Part shown: positions 1 to 9,605 of the stretch, piece after piece | Layout: every line of letters begins with the position of its first letter | How positions within the stretch are numbered: the first letter of the stretch is position 1 | NCBI GenBank assembly: GCA_004802705.1 | Contig: SGPL01000470.1 | Coordinates: 1 to 25,936, forward strand | DNA from: Bondarzewia mesenterica | Lineage: Eukaryota; Basidiomycota; Agaricomycetes; Russulales; Bondarzewiaceae | DNA length: 25,936 bases | Direction of reading: 5' to 3' | Position numbers and translations under genes: made by a program | The notes under the pieces: model-generated | Told to the model about the DNA's origin: nothing | Seen by the model: only the letters and a program-made list of their open reading frames with translations | Databases searched by the model: none

Positions 1-1553
1 ACGCCCGTCGACGAACGCGAGCTGAGCCGTTCCAGAAGTAGCAGTACTAGTGACGAGCATACGGAGGCTATGTCCGTGGACGTTGCGGCGGTGACGCCCG
101 ACACNCCCCCAGACGCACGGCCCACGCGCCCATTGCCCTCGTCCAAAGCGCGCCGCGCGAACAATCCGAGCATGCTCCCCGCACAGGCGCACGTCCCGCG
201 TGGGCCCGCGGCGGCGGCGCAGCGTCGTTTGTTTGTGATCTTGGAACAGGCGTGTTTGGAGGCGTATAGAGTGGGCACGGTGACCAAGGGGAGGAATGGA
301 AGAGAGGGAGAGGCCAAGTATGCGTTGTTGAATTGCGATGATCATCAAGGCATCCTCGCGAAGACTGGGCGAGATATTGCGGATGCGCGCCCGGATATCA
401 CCCATCAGGTCTGTGTTTGCACGGGGAGAGATCCCTCTGGCCGTACTTTTTGTTGTTTCGTTGCTGATCAGGTCGTGTTGACGGTGTGTAGTGCCTACTG
501 ACGCTGCTCGACTCGCCATTGAACAAGGCCGGCATGCTACAAGTGTACATTCACACCGCAAAGAACACTCTGATCGAGGTGAACCCACACGTGAGAATAC
601 CGCGCACGTTCAAGCGGTTCAGTGGGCTTATGGGTGAGTCCCTCTCCTCAGTTCTCTCGTTTTTTGATGCATCGCTCCCGCCGTTCAGATCGGTTTTACT
701 GCTGCTATTCTCATTCATCTTCTATCACGTATTATTCTCACCTGACACTCCTACCTTTCTTCCGGGGGACTCGGAAATTTGCATCGGCGAAGCCGAATGT
801 GTTTACGAGGGGTCCTGATTTATTCTGACTTCTCCTGACTGCTCGGGAACCGCGTCGGCTACGCCGATGTGAGTCATTCGATGCAGCACGTTGTGCCGTG
901 TTTTGAGTTGTGACGGACCTGTGTCCTGCGCGCGACGTTGTTCGCCGCGTGTTTGCCTGCCATCTCATCTATTTCTGTCATATCAGTGAAGTACTCACCG
1001 TCCCCCGTCCACTGCAGTCCAACTTCTCCACAAACTATCCATACGCGGCGTCAACGGCCCTGAAAAACTCCTCAAAGTCATCAAAGTAGGTCGCACCATC
1101 CCCTCTCCTCTGACCTAGTCTGACTCGCACGCCAGAACCCCGTGACGGACCACCTTCCCGTCAACACTTACAAACTGAGTGCGTTGTTCTCCTTCCCCTT
1201 TATCAACATCAATCTTCTGACCTTCCCACCCTTTCCCATCTCCCCTATCACGACAGCCCTCTCCGGAGATGCGCAGACGGTCCGCCTGTCGCGCTTCCTT
1301 CCGACGCTCCCGCAGACGCACTCGATCGCCGTTTTTCGTAGGCGCTATGGCGCGCGGGCGGGACGACTTTGCGGACCACGTCGTAGACGAAAAGATCAGT
1401 ATCAGTGATTACCCCCTCAGCGCGAGCGTCGCGTGCGGCAAGGTTCGTGTGTTCTCAACGACGCGTTCGCGTCCACTTTGGTCACGCCGGATTGTGCTGA
1501 CGTGCTTTGTGCAGTTTTGTTGTGCGCTGGAGGAGCTGTGGGACATCGTCTGA
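1..1553 (+). CDS. EMG1: EMG1/NEP1, 18S rRNA pseudouridine-N1 methyltransferase (5' partial, one frame slip)
   Basis: This SPOUT-class methyltransferase modifies a pseudouridine in 18S rRNA and is needed for 40S subunit assembly in the nucleolus. Exons read 1-408, 492-633, 1018-1085, 1136-1178, 1257-1442 and 1515-1553 (stop TGA 1551-1553). The family core is clear: [80 protein letters not shown] and [26 protein letters not shown]. The frame is open from base 1, so the start may lie outside the window; an in-frame ATG at 70 would give about 271 residues, close to the 244-252 of human and yeast Emg1 plus a longer disordered N-terminus. In exon 5 the frame slips by one base at the T run 1332-1336: with four Ts it would read [11 protein letters not shown]. 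Intron 2 is 384 nt, long for this genome; the others are 50-83 nt. Identification is firm; the slip may be a sequencing error. Confidence 0.93.
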
Positions 1554-2678
1554 CGTGCCTTCGTCATTCCCCGTGCTCCCCACCCCACTCCCCTCCCTCC
1601 TGCTGTCTTTTTCTCGGTTCTCTGTTTGTATCCGTACGCCGAACCCCTTCCCACCACCACCCAAAACAGAAGATGCACGCACCGCCAAAAACGCCAAAAT
1701 GCCAAAAGGAGTCGAACTACGTTCGACACCCCCAACCCTCCATCGATCCCGTTCCTTGAATGTCTCGCGGCTCAATCTACTTACAACGACTGATGATCGG
1801 ATCTTTGTCTCACGAACGAACCCAACACCGTGCATTTCAACCTGCGCAAACCTGCTCTCGTTATACATACATCCCTATCTCGCCTCGATTCCCCTTACCC
1901 TCTTCGCTCCCGTGTTACTTTCCCTACCCCGATGCGCTATTTGCTCCCATCTGTACACACACCGCCCCTCGCTCGCACTCGCCACGCACACGCACACCCG
2001 CGTCCTACACTTTCGCTTGCACTTGTATTGGTACTTAGAGTAATGCTATCACCGAAACGCTCGCCGTGTCGCGCGCCCAACTCAACTTGGGCGGCGACGG
2101 CGGTGGTTAATCGCACCGATACGAATGAGCTGAGCTCACGAGTCGACTGACGAATGTGAAGTGATTTGAGTTCGAGTGGCCATCTAATCGCTCTCGGTGA
2201 TGGGGCGCTGATGAAAGCACCTGTTGCCCGATAAGGCAGTCACAGCTCGTCCTCTCCACAAGTTTGCTCACTGCCTCAGAGCTTCCGCTCGTCTCCATCT
2301 CCATCGTCCACCCAACCCACCAACAGCTCTCTTTTCACCCACCCGAACACGTACGCTGCCTACGCGCGAAAAAAAAGATAGGCGAGTGCGTGCCACGCCC
2401 GCTTGTTCCACGTAGCTTTGACGTAGCTGACTTTTCTGCCTTGCTATTATCCGACCGCTCTTTTGCCTCTCGCGACCGACGCCATCCAGAATCCAAGATC
2501 GATACGAGTAGATCAACACAGACGTGCTCGCCGGACAGCGCACGTAACCTCAACCTCCTCTGGTCTCTCCCCATCGCAACATCATCTCATCCACGCATTC
2601 CAGCCTCCCATTTTTTCCAAATATAACCATTTTATCATCCCCCATCGCCCCCCGCATTTCAATTTTTGATCCTACACG
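1554..2678. other. EMG1-SEC14 intergenic region
   Basis: This 1.1 kb spacer holds the EMG1 3' flank and the SEC14 promoter and leader. It is strongly pyrimidine rich on the + strand, typical of Agaricomycete promoters near the start codon. Several overlapping open frames (for example 1507-2043 +) are low-complexity C/T-rich translations without family features, so I do not call them genes. No convincing TATA box or RNA gene is visible. Confidence 0.6.
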
Positions 2679-3847
2679 ATGTTGATGGCAGCGAGCGCGT
2701 CGCCCCTCCCAGACGGCATCACGGACCCGAACTACAAGCCGCTGCCCGGTCGCTTGGGCAACCTGACCGTGCCCCAGCAGCACGCGCTCGNGACGCTCAA
2801 GAAACAGCTGCAGGACGAAGGCGCGTTCGTCCCCGAGCGCATGGACGACGCGACGCTCCTCAGGTGTGTTTTCGTTGCCCTCCCCCTTGTCTTGTTTTTT
2901 TTTTGTTCTGTCTTTGTCTTTTTATTATCGGAAGTTATTCGGCATATTTTTTTTTTTTGAGCGAGAGCCGCTGACGGACGGGACGTGTGCATGCAGGTTC
3001 CTGCGCGCGCGCAGGTTCGACGTGGCCAAGGCCAAGGACATGATTTACGCCACCGAGAAATGGCGTCAAGACTTTGGGGTCGACGATCTCGTCAAGTGCG
3101 TCTCTCTCTCTTCCTCTCTCTCTCTTCCCCTCCCGTCCTCCTCTTTCCTTTGCGGGCCGGATGCGCTGATCGCTTCTCCACGCAGTAACTTCGATTTCAA
3201 GGAAAAGGCCGAAGTCGACAAGTACTACCCGCAGTTTTATCACAAGATGGACAAGGTACGCCCCCCTCCCTTCTTCCCGCTCCCCCGCACGCGCACACAC
3301 AAAAAACTCACCGCCCCCTCTCCTCAGGACGGGGCGCCCGGTCTACATCGAGCGCCTAGGCAAGCTCGACATCAAAGCGCTGTACGACCTGACCACGCCA
3401 GAACGCCAGCTCCAACGGCTGGTCGTCGAGTACGAGCGGTCCTTCACCGTCCGCATGCCCGCGTGCTCGCGCCAAGTCGGGCACCCCGTCGAGACGTCCT
3501 GCACCATCATGGACCTCGAGGCCGTCTCGCTCACCAACTTCTACCGCGTCAAGGACTACATCATGGCCGCCTCGCACGTCGGGCAGGACCGCTACCCCGA
3601 GACCATGGGCAAGTTCTACATCATCAACGCGCCGTGGGCGTTCGGCGCCGTGTGGACGCTCATCAAGCCGTGGCTCGACGAGGTGACGGTGTCGAAGATC
3701 GATATTTTGGGGAGTGGGTATAGGGACAAGCTCCTCGAACAGATCCCGCGCGAGAACTTGCCAAAGGCGTTTGGGGGTCTGTGTGACTGTCCCGGTGGGT
3801 GCAGCTTGAGCGACGCTGGGCCGTGGAACGGGGTAAATGAGGCGTAG
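2679..3847 (+). CDS. SEC14: Sec14-type phosphatidylinositol/phosphatidylcholine transfer protein (one frame slip)
   Basis: A cytosolic lipid exchange protein that couples phosphoinositide signalling to Golgi secretion. Exons: 2679-2863, 2997-3095, 3186-3255 and 3328-3847, giving about 290 residues (yeast Sec14 has 304). The N-terminal CRAL-TRIO-N part includes NYKPLPGRLGNLT, FVPERMDDATLLRFLRARRF and DVAKAKDM; the lipid-binding domain includes FYHKMDK, VYIERLGKLD, MPACSRQVGHPVETSCTIMD, ETMGKFYIINAPW, KPWLDEVTVSKIDILGSGY and ENLPKAFGG, ending near SLSDAGPW. The start follows the family pattern of a short tail before NYKPLPGRLG. At the start of exon 4 the frame is off by one: GACGGGGCGCCC reads in register (DGRPVYIERLG) only if the G run 3331-3334 is three Gs. 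Introns are 72-133 nt. SEC14 is convergent with RPN10 downstream. The assignment is firm; whether the slip is real is not. Confidence 0.94.
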
Positions 3848-4189
3848 ATCATAGACGGCAACGGCGAATTGTGGGTGGTGCGGGATTGCGGTGTTTTTTT
3901 GTTTGGTTTTTTTTTCTCTCTTTCGTGCGGACGTGCTCGGCGGTAATCTATCTTGTACAGTTTTTTATACCTCAAACAAACGATCGTCGTCTGAGCAGCG
4001 GCTCCGCTGCCTTTATCCAGAAACAAGATACTGCTCAGTTGGACACTCACATGTGTATGCATCTGTAAGGGCGACCCCTCAGGTCTCAGTATGAGAGCAG
4101 GATATAATTGCGGTATGCCCGAAAACAAACAGATAAACGCAACAACAGTGCGTAATGAAACAGCACGCCCAAACGAATCCTGTGCCCCA
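3848..4189. other. Convergent 3' flanks of SEC14 and RPN10
   Basis: This spacer of about 340 bp lies between the stop codons of two convergent genes. It contains T-runs near 3894-3921 that fit a SEC14 3' untranslated region. Its open frames are short and look non-coding. I see no RNA gene. Confidence 0.6.
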
Positions 4190-5490
4190 CTACTTCTTCT
4201 CTCCTTCCTCCCCTCTCATACTCATCTCGATCGCCCGCGCGATCGCTTCCTCCTCGCTCATCTCCTCGTCTTCCGCTGCACCTGCCGACGCTGCGGCTGG
4301 CTGCCCCGATGCTGCCGAAGCGTCGGCCATCTCAATGTCGCGACCCTCGGACAGGGCGAGCGCGCGTTGGAGCATCGCATCGTCGTCNTCACCGTCNTCA
4401 TGNGTGGTGGGCGCGGGTACGGGTTGCAACGCCGCGGACGCGGGAGTGGGTACTGTAGGTTCGACGGGTGGAGGAGGTCCGTGAGCGGGTGTCAGTGTGG
4501 GTTGTGAAGATGAGGAGGCGGATGCTTGGGCGGCGGCGGCGGCGGCTTGACGGGCGTTTTCTTCTTCCATTGACATGCGCAGGGCCTGTGTAGGATTAGT
4601 CAGTCAGTTATGGGTTGTTGGACCGTGACAAGAGAGTTTGCGCACCATGGCGAGTTCGGGATCGAGGCTGGGGTCGATACCGAATTCGAAGCCTGTCCCA
4701 CCTGCACCTGTGCCGGCACCTGGTAGGGCGCCCACGTCGCCCATGGCTTCTTCGGGGATACCGCGGTCTGCGGCGAGGATGGGGGAAGAGATGAGGATGT
4801 CAGAGATGAAGTGGGGACCGGGGGGGACTGCGACATAATGTCTACAAAATATTTTAATGGATGAGAAATCAATGGAGGATCATGGATGCGGAGGGAGTGC
4901 GCACGAGTTGTCACCACTGCAGGCAGCCTCGGCGAAGGTTTTCAAGATGCTCCGACCACCCTCGCCCGACTCCTCAATGCCGTCACCAAAGGCGATGATA
5001 TCGACGGCGACGTTGTTCTTCTTGAGCTTGTTTGCGAGCTTGAGGAGGGAGCGTTCATCGGTGCCGGGGCCCTCTAGGGGGGAGCCGACAAAGACGACGA
5101 CGCGCTGGCGGAGGTTCTTGTTCTGTCGATGTTTGAGGGCGAGTTGTGCGATGGCGATGGCGGTGGGGATGGAGGCGATGCCGCCCATGTGGGAGGACGA
5201 TGTGTGGAGGGCCGAGTGGATCTCGCCGACTTCTCTCGTTTGTGTTATGAGTACTTCTGGTCTGCGGGAATGATCGGATTAGCTGAGACGGTGATGGAAA
5301 GAGGGGAACATGCGGACCCTTTGCCGGCCATGGTCATGATGCCGACCGCGTTCTCTGCGTTGGAGTCGGTCTTTGTCTGAAAGACGATGGTGGCGGCTTC
5401 ACCCTGAGCGCCGAAGCGGGTGGGAGGATAGTCTCCGTTGCGCATGTACTCGGAGTTGTCGATGACGATCATGGTGGCCTCGAGGGGCAT
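4190..5490 (-). CDS. RPN10: 26S proteasome ubiquitin receptor Rpn10/S5a
   Basis: Subunit of the 19S regulatory particle that binds polyubiquitin chains and bridges base and lid. Exons on the minus strand: 5490-5318, 5261-4905, 4841-4646 and 4585-4190, about 373 residues (human S5a has 377). The N-terminal VWA domain starts [20 protein letters not shown] (residues 3-22), continues with [20 protein letters not shown] and [18 protein letters not shown], and ends [10 protein letters not shown]. Three ubiquitin-interacting motifs follow: [15 protein letters not shown] (237-251), [15 protein letters not shown] (309-323) and [15 protein letters not shown] (353-367). The linkers are Ala/Pro/Ser rich. 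Three unresolved bases fall just before the second UIM. Introns are 56-63 nt; intron 1 uses a GTCCGC donor and introns 2 and 3 use GTGCGC donors. The ATG at 5490 matches the universal family start. It is divergent from the MGRW gene and convergent with SEC14. Confidence 0.95.
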
Positions 5491-5912
5491 GATGGGAAAA
5501 GTGTGTGGGGGACGGTGGTGACGGTGAGCAAAGAAGGGCGGAACGACGAGGACGGGCTCGACTTGGACGCGTCACCTTTCGCGCGGTATTTGGGCGTGTT
5601 TGGTCGATTGCACTGTGGCGTCGACGAGCTCGGAGACGACCGAGTGCTTCAAGCACTCAGTTCAAGCGCGTGACCAAGTCTTGCTCGCACGACGCACAGC
5701 TCCTGTGAATGGCCATCGCGGATCAGACAGCCTCAAGAAGTCCGTTCGTAGCGTGGTCGTCGCATTTCATCTCGACGGAATCACCTTGAAAGGCCGCCGT
5801 TCCTTTAAATAAAGCCGGCTTGTCTCGGCTGTCTCCCGCAGCAGCACGTTATCACCCGCGCTTTCTTTTCAACTCGATACCACATCTTCGCTGACCTGCT
5901 CTCTCACTCACC
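5491..5912. promoter_or_regulatory. Divergent promoter between RPN10 and the MGRW gene
   Basis: A 422 bp intergenic region upstream of both genes. The clearest core element is TTTAAATAAA at 5804-5813, about 100 bp before the + strand ATG at 5913. No proteasome control element of the yeast type (GGTGGCAAA) is visible on the RPN10 side. Confidence 0.45.
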
Positions 5913-6684
5913 ATGGGCCGCTGGTCACAATTCAGCGAGGTGCGTTTTCTTTTTTTTTTGCGCGTTGGCTGTTCTCATCTGTCTGCACCAAAGGACTCTT
6001 TCCGTCTCCCCGTCGGCATCACCCGCACCTCGTACGACGCCGATACCGGCCGATACATGTTCAAAGACACGCACGGCCGCGCCTACGTCGGTGCCCCAGG
6101 CGAAGAGTATGGCACCATCGTGCCCATCACCGACCCCAAAGTTTTCCAGAGCAGCAAGGGCGCAGGAGGCACCCTCACCGGTACGTCACACGACTCCACT
6201 CCTGTCCCCCTAGCAACATATGCTCACAACGCTCGTCTCGTGTCACACAGGCCCTGCCTATGACAGACCGGTGATGTTTGCGGGGGACACTATAATGGGT
6301 TCTCCTATTCGCGAGGAACCGGAAGAGGACTCAGATTCAGATTCGGAGCACGCCCGCCGCCGTCACAGCGCTCCCGCTGCACGAGGGCACACGCGCTCCG
6401 CCACTTTTGCGGACANTCCTCCCCGCAAACCTCATCGCCGCCGCTCCNCCNCCGGCGCTGACTCCGTTCCCGATCTGTCGCGCACCCGCCGTCCGCTCCT
6501 AAGAAACCGAGTCGTGAAGCCGGGCGGGGGGGAGGGTGTGGCGCGTCATATGTCGTTGAGGNTGCCTGCGCGTGCGATTGGGCGGACGTTGACGGCTGTG
6601 AGGAGGCATCATCGGGAGGATAAGGTCAGGAAGGAGGAATATCGGCGTCTTGGGAACGACAGCGATGAGAAGAGGGGGTGGTGA
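5913..6684 (+). CDS. Conserved fungal protein with MGRW start, function unknown
   Basis: Exons: 5913-5939, 5994-6180 and 6251-6684 (stop 6682-6684), about 215 residues. The protein starts MGRWSQFSE, then DSFRLPVGITRTSYDADTG, RYMFKDTHGRAYVGAPGEEY, and a basic, Ser-rich tail with SDSDSEHARRRHS, two unresolved codons and a run of Arg/Lys before RGW-stop. An N-terminal block with MGRW, an RLPxG(I/M)xR step and YDADTxxYxF is, from memory, recurrent in small fungal proteins that automated annotation often leaves hypothetical. I see no catalytic motif, signal peptide or membrane segment. The tail is intrinsically disordered in appearance. Introns of 54 and 70 nt have clean GT-AG ends and preserve phase, which supports a real gene. 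Function is not assigned. Confidence 0.75.
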
Positions 6685-8613
6685 GCGCGCCGTCCGACTT
6701 TGTTTTCTCNNNTTTTTCTTCGTCTTTTGCAATTTGTACAACGTGTGTACGCTGTGTACTATACCTNGTNCTTCTCACTCGGTCGCTTTCAGTCGTTTGT
6801 TCTTCGGGTGTGTTTCTCAGCTCGTACATCTCGGCATCGCACGTGTGTACATGTATCCTCGTCCTGTCCTTTCTTTTTTGGACTCATGCTCTATCTTTCT
6901 GGTGTCTCTGCGCTTCATTTGATTAATCTCGGCTCGTACACATATACGGAAGTGTCTGTTGCTCTTTCTAGAATTCACAAAGNTCTTTNTATAAACGGNC
7001 GGGNTGCGAGAAATCTTCAAGATCAAGAGNAANAACCTGGGATTCCCNACAGTCACCAGCCATACACACANGTACCTACATCAGAACGACTGCCTTCCGT
7101 GGTTGAAACTAGTACATACAGAGCCTCATCCCTCATCCTTGAGCGCTTGATACCGACCTATTTACATACCCCACTTCCAGCTCTGCACCGTGTGTCCAGC
7201 GCTNGCACAAAAGGAACGAGTTGCATCTGAGAAGCATCCTGAGATGGCCGCNTCCTTGGTCAAACATCACTTTGATGAATTCGAAGAGGTCGAAGTCTGN
7301 GNGTGATGATGGAATGTNCATAATGAACAGATCTAGGGAGAGAAGNGAGGNGAAGAGCGANGTGGTCGGGCTGAGCGGGGATCGAGCNTCGGGTGATTTG
7401 GGGGAGGGGATGGGANGNTGGCGGTGGCGGTGGTGTTCGTGCTCGGTACGGTTGCGGGAGGGGGGGAGGAAGGGGAGATAATTGTTGGTGTGGGCTGTGC
7501 TGTGTGGGAAGAGCGAGCCCTGGATGGGAAGAGGTGGATGGGTGGAGAGCGAGTTCGAGGTGGGAATGGGATGGGATGTCTGCATCCGTGTTCTGTGATC
7601 CCCGAAAGAGGCCTGCGATGATGGCGGGGGTGATGAACCTCCTTGGTGGTGTCGATGTTGTTCAAGCCGCTTAGAGCGCCAGTACGAGATCGTGCGAGTG
7701 CCTACTGCAAGTCCGCTTTCATGCCTCAGGCCTTGATCAGTGAGAGGTCCCCGGAGGTCTCGGCGTGACAGCTTTGGTGGATGGCATTCGCGCGTACGAC
7801 GGCTACGTACACAAAGCCAGAAAACTCGAGCTCGGGGGGCGGGTGCGTCTGTAACGAGCTGCGTGGGAAGTGGTCTGGGTCGGAAAAGACACCTCAAGTC
7901 TTGCTATGGCTCGCGCAGGAGAGCCTCTCGCGGTAGTGAACGCGTCTGCGCGAGTTGCATAATAGAAGCTTTGTACACACGCACCGATCGTGAAATTACG
8001 TCGAGTCTATTGATGGGTCCGCCGAGGGTCGGTCGGCCTTGGCATGGCTTTAATGAAAGTGAGGGTATGTAGAGCCTCCCTACTTTCATGAAGAGAATCA
8101 TTGGGCGGGATGGGTGAGAATATGTGTGAGGCCCGGCCGATCATGAGGCTCCCCGTCGTCTTGTCGTGGCTGTTTACATACTTGGTCGTACAGTGGCTGA
8201 CCGCCACGACGTACAGACCGTTCTATGTTTTCGAGAGAGCGCTTCACGCATAAGACGTGGTGCGTGCGCAGAGGCAGTGCGGAGAGTGTCTTTGGGCTCA
8301 CCGCTGCGCTTTACATACTAAAAAGTAGTAGAGGAACGAGCGGTGAGCGCTCGCTGGCTGGCGCGACTTCTGCACAAGCATAAGAGCGAGATTTGATCAC
8401 GGTGGATTTTGTGAACGTACCAAATAGCTTTGGATATCCTCTGCCACGCAAGGGAACACTGGGTACGGAGATAAAAGGTAATTACTTCCGTAGAAAAGAA
8501 AATGGGTGATCGAGACGGCCCGGGTGCCTCGATACTGAGTTTATTAGAACGAGAACAAGGGTCGTTTTTTTTTTAAATGAAGAAGAGAAGATTTGTTTGC
8601 CAACGGCTCGAGC
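6685..8613. other. Gene-poor, N-rich spacer
   Basis: About 1.9 kb without a gene I can support. It contains T-rich DNA after the MGRW gene, many single Ns between 6710 and 7435, and a G-rich patch near 7395-7480. A minus-strand frame stays open from 7897 to 7133 (254 codons), but it has no ATG start, crosses several N codons, is proline/serine/arginine rich and matches no family I know. It could be a shadow of skewed composition or a decayed exon. From 7900 to 8560 I see nothing. Confidence 0.5.
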
Positions 8614-9170
8614 ATGGGCTCAAGCAAGCAGTCGGACTCATCGGACGCGCTCGGACGCGTCGCGGTTGTCACGTGCGAGCCCGAAACTCAGATTCGGGAC
8701 TCCGAGTTGAACATTGAACGTTTTGAAATACATGGCGGACCTGTTGTTCGCATCTTGTCGCGGTACGTCTGTCCTATTTTTTGTTCACTTTGGTAGGTTT
8801 GTTACGTGCACGTTGTGCATAGCGTAAGTTTTTGGGCTCCATCATCATTATGGTGGCTTATCGCGCTTTTCAACTCGAAGTGATCACTGGCTACACGCTC
8901 TCAGCGTGCCCGAGAGTCTTCAGCTGGCCAGCCTGCGCCGCAGTGAATGCTTCATTCATCACTTCCAGCCGTTCGTTGTTTCGAAGTGTAGTGTGATCCT
9001 CCAACGTGAGCATTCCCCCGATCTGAACGGCCCCGCATTCATTAAACCGCCTGTGCACATTTCAGATAGCGTATTACGTGGTTCTCGACGATGGAAAGCT
9101 GACAATAGAAGTTGTTGACCTCGCCGCACACTCGAGTGACCCTTGCTCCATCCACCGGATACATGTGTGA
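8614..9170 (+). CDS. Possible small three-exon gene, unknown
   Basis: A speculative model: exons 8614-8762, 8905-9005 and 9070-9170 (stop TGA 9168-9170), giving 116 residues. Exon 1 reads MGSSKQSDSSDALGRVAVVT through FEIHGGPVVRILS; exon 2 reads VPESLQLASLRRSECF and FVVSKCSVILQ; exon 3 reads YYVVLDDGKLTIEVVDLAAH. The introns (142 and 64 nt) have GTACGT and GTGAGC donors and CAG or TAG acceptors, and the phases join correctly. The composition of all three pieces looks protein-like rather than random. I do not recognise the family. A short alternative exon at about 8797-8830 would create an unusually short 34 nt intron, so I left it out. Transcript evidence would decide. Confidence 0.35.
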
Positions 9171-9605
9171 GCAAATGGCCGGCGCAACCCTTTGTACGTC
9201 CTCCCGTTTTAATTTCCGGACTCCATCCCTTCTTTTGGCGAAAGATGAAAGCCTCGTCGCCGGCCGCGCTTCTACTTCTCCTTCGAAGGAAACAGCTTGG
9301 ATTCCCATGAGCACCTGCGGCACGGCATTCACACTGCTGTAGCAGGACGTGCCCACCGATCTAAACTGCGTGGCTTTTCTGGTAGGTGCCCGACTTCGTG
9401 GACCCGCGTTTCGACGTCCTGAATCCTCGTTCGTGGCGTGGACGTTCGGATTCCTTTAAATGGAACGCACCTGGGACACGGTAGGCCCCGTCAACCAATC
9501 CGCGCTCATTCGATTGACACTGTGCAGAGCTTGTTTTGCTTCTTTCTCTTGTACGCTTCGGTCCCGTCTCCTGTCCTTCGATCCATCTGTCTTTCGTGTG
9601 ATACA
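9171..9605. promoter_or_regulatory. Upstream region of the C2H2 gene
   Basis: A 435 bp stretch before the ATG at 9606. It contains a TATA-like TTTAAAT at 9455-9461 and a CCAAT box near 9496-9500, both on the + strand, followed by a pyrimidine-rich leader. A minus-strand open frame here (9356-9042) has no ATG at its start and no family features. Confidence 0.4.

Noticed and set aside
1704..1722. tRNA B-box-like word (GGAGTCGAACTACG) on the minus strand
   Set aside because: The flanking bases do not form a T-arm stem and no anticodon arm is seen.
1507..2043. 178-codon + strand open frame after EMG1
   Set aside because: It begins inside the EMG1 last intron, is low-complexity Pro/Ser/Leu from C/T-rich DNA and shows no family pattern.
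2140..2240. C-box-like TGATGA words upstream of SEC14
   Set aside because: No paired D box, terminal stem or guide layout is visible, so a snoRNA is not supported.
7133..7897. 254-codon minus-strand open frame
   Set aside because: It has no ATG start, many N codons, skewed composition (Pro, Ser, Arg, His) and no recognisable domain. A decayed exon cannot be excluded.
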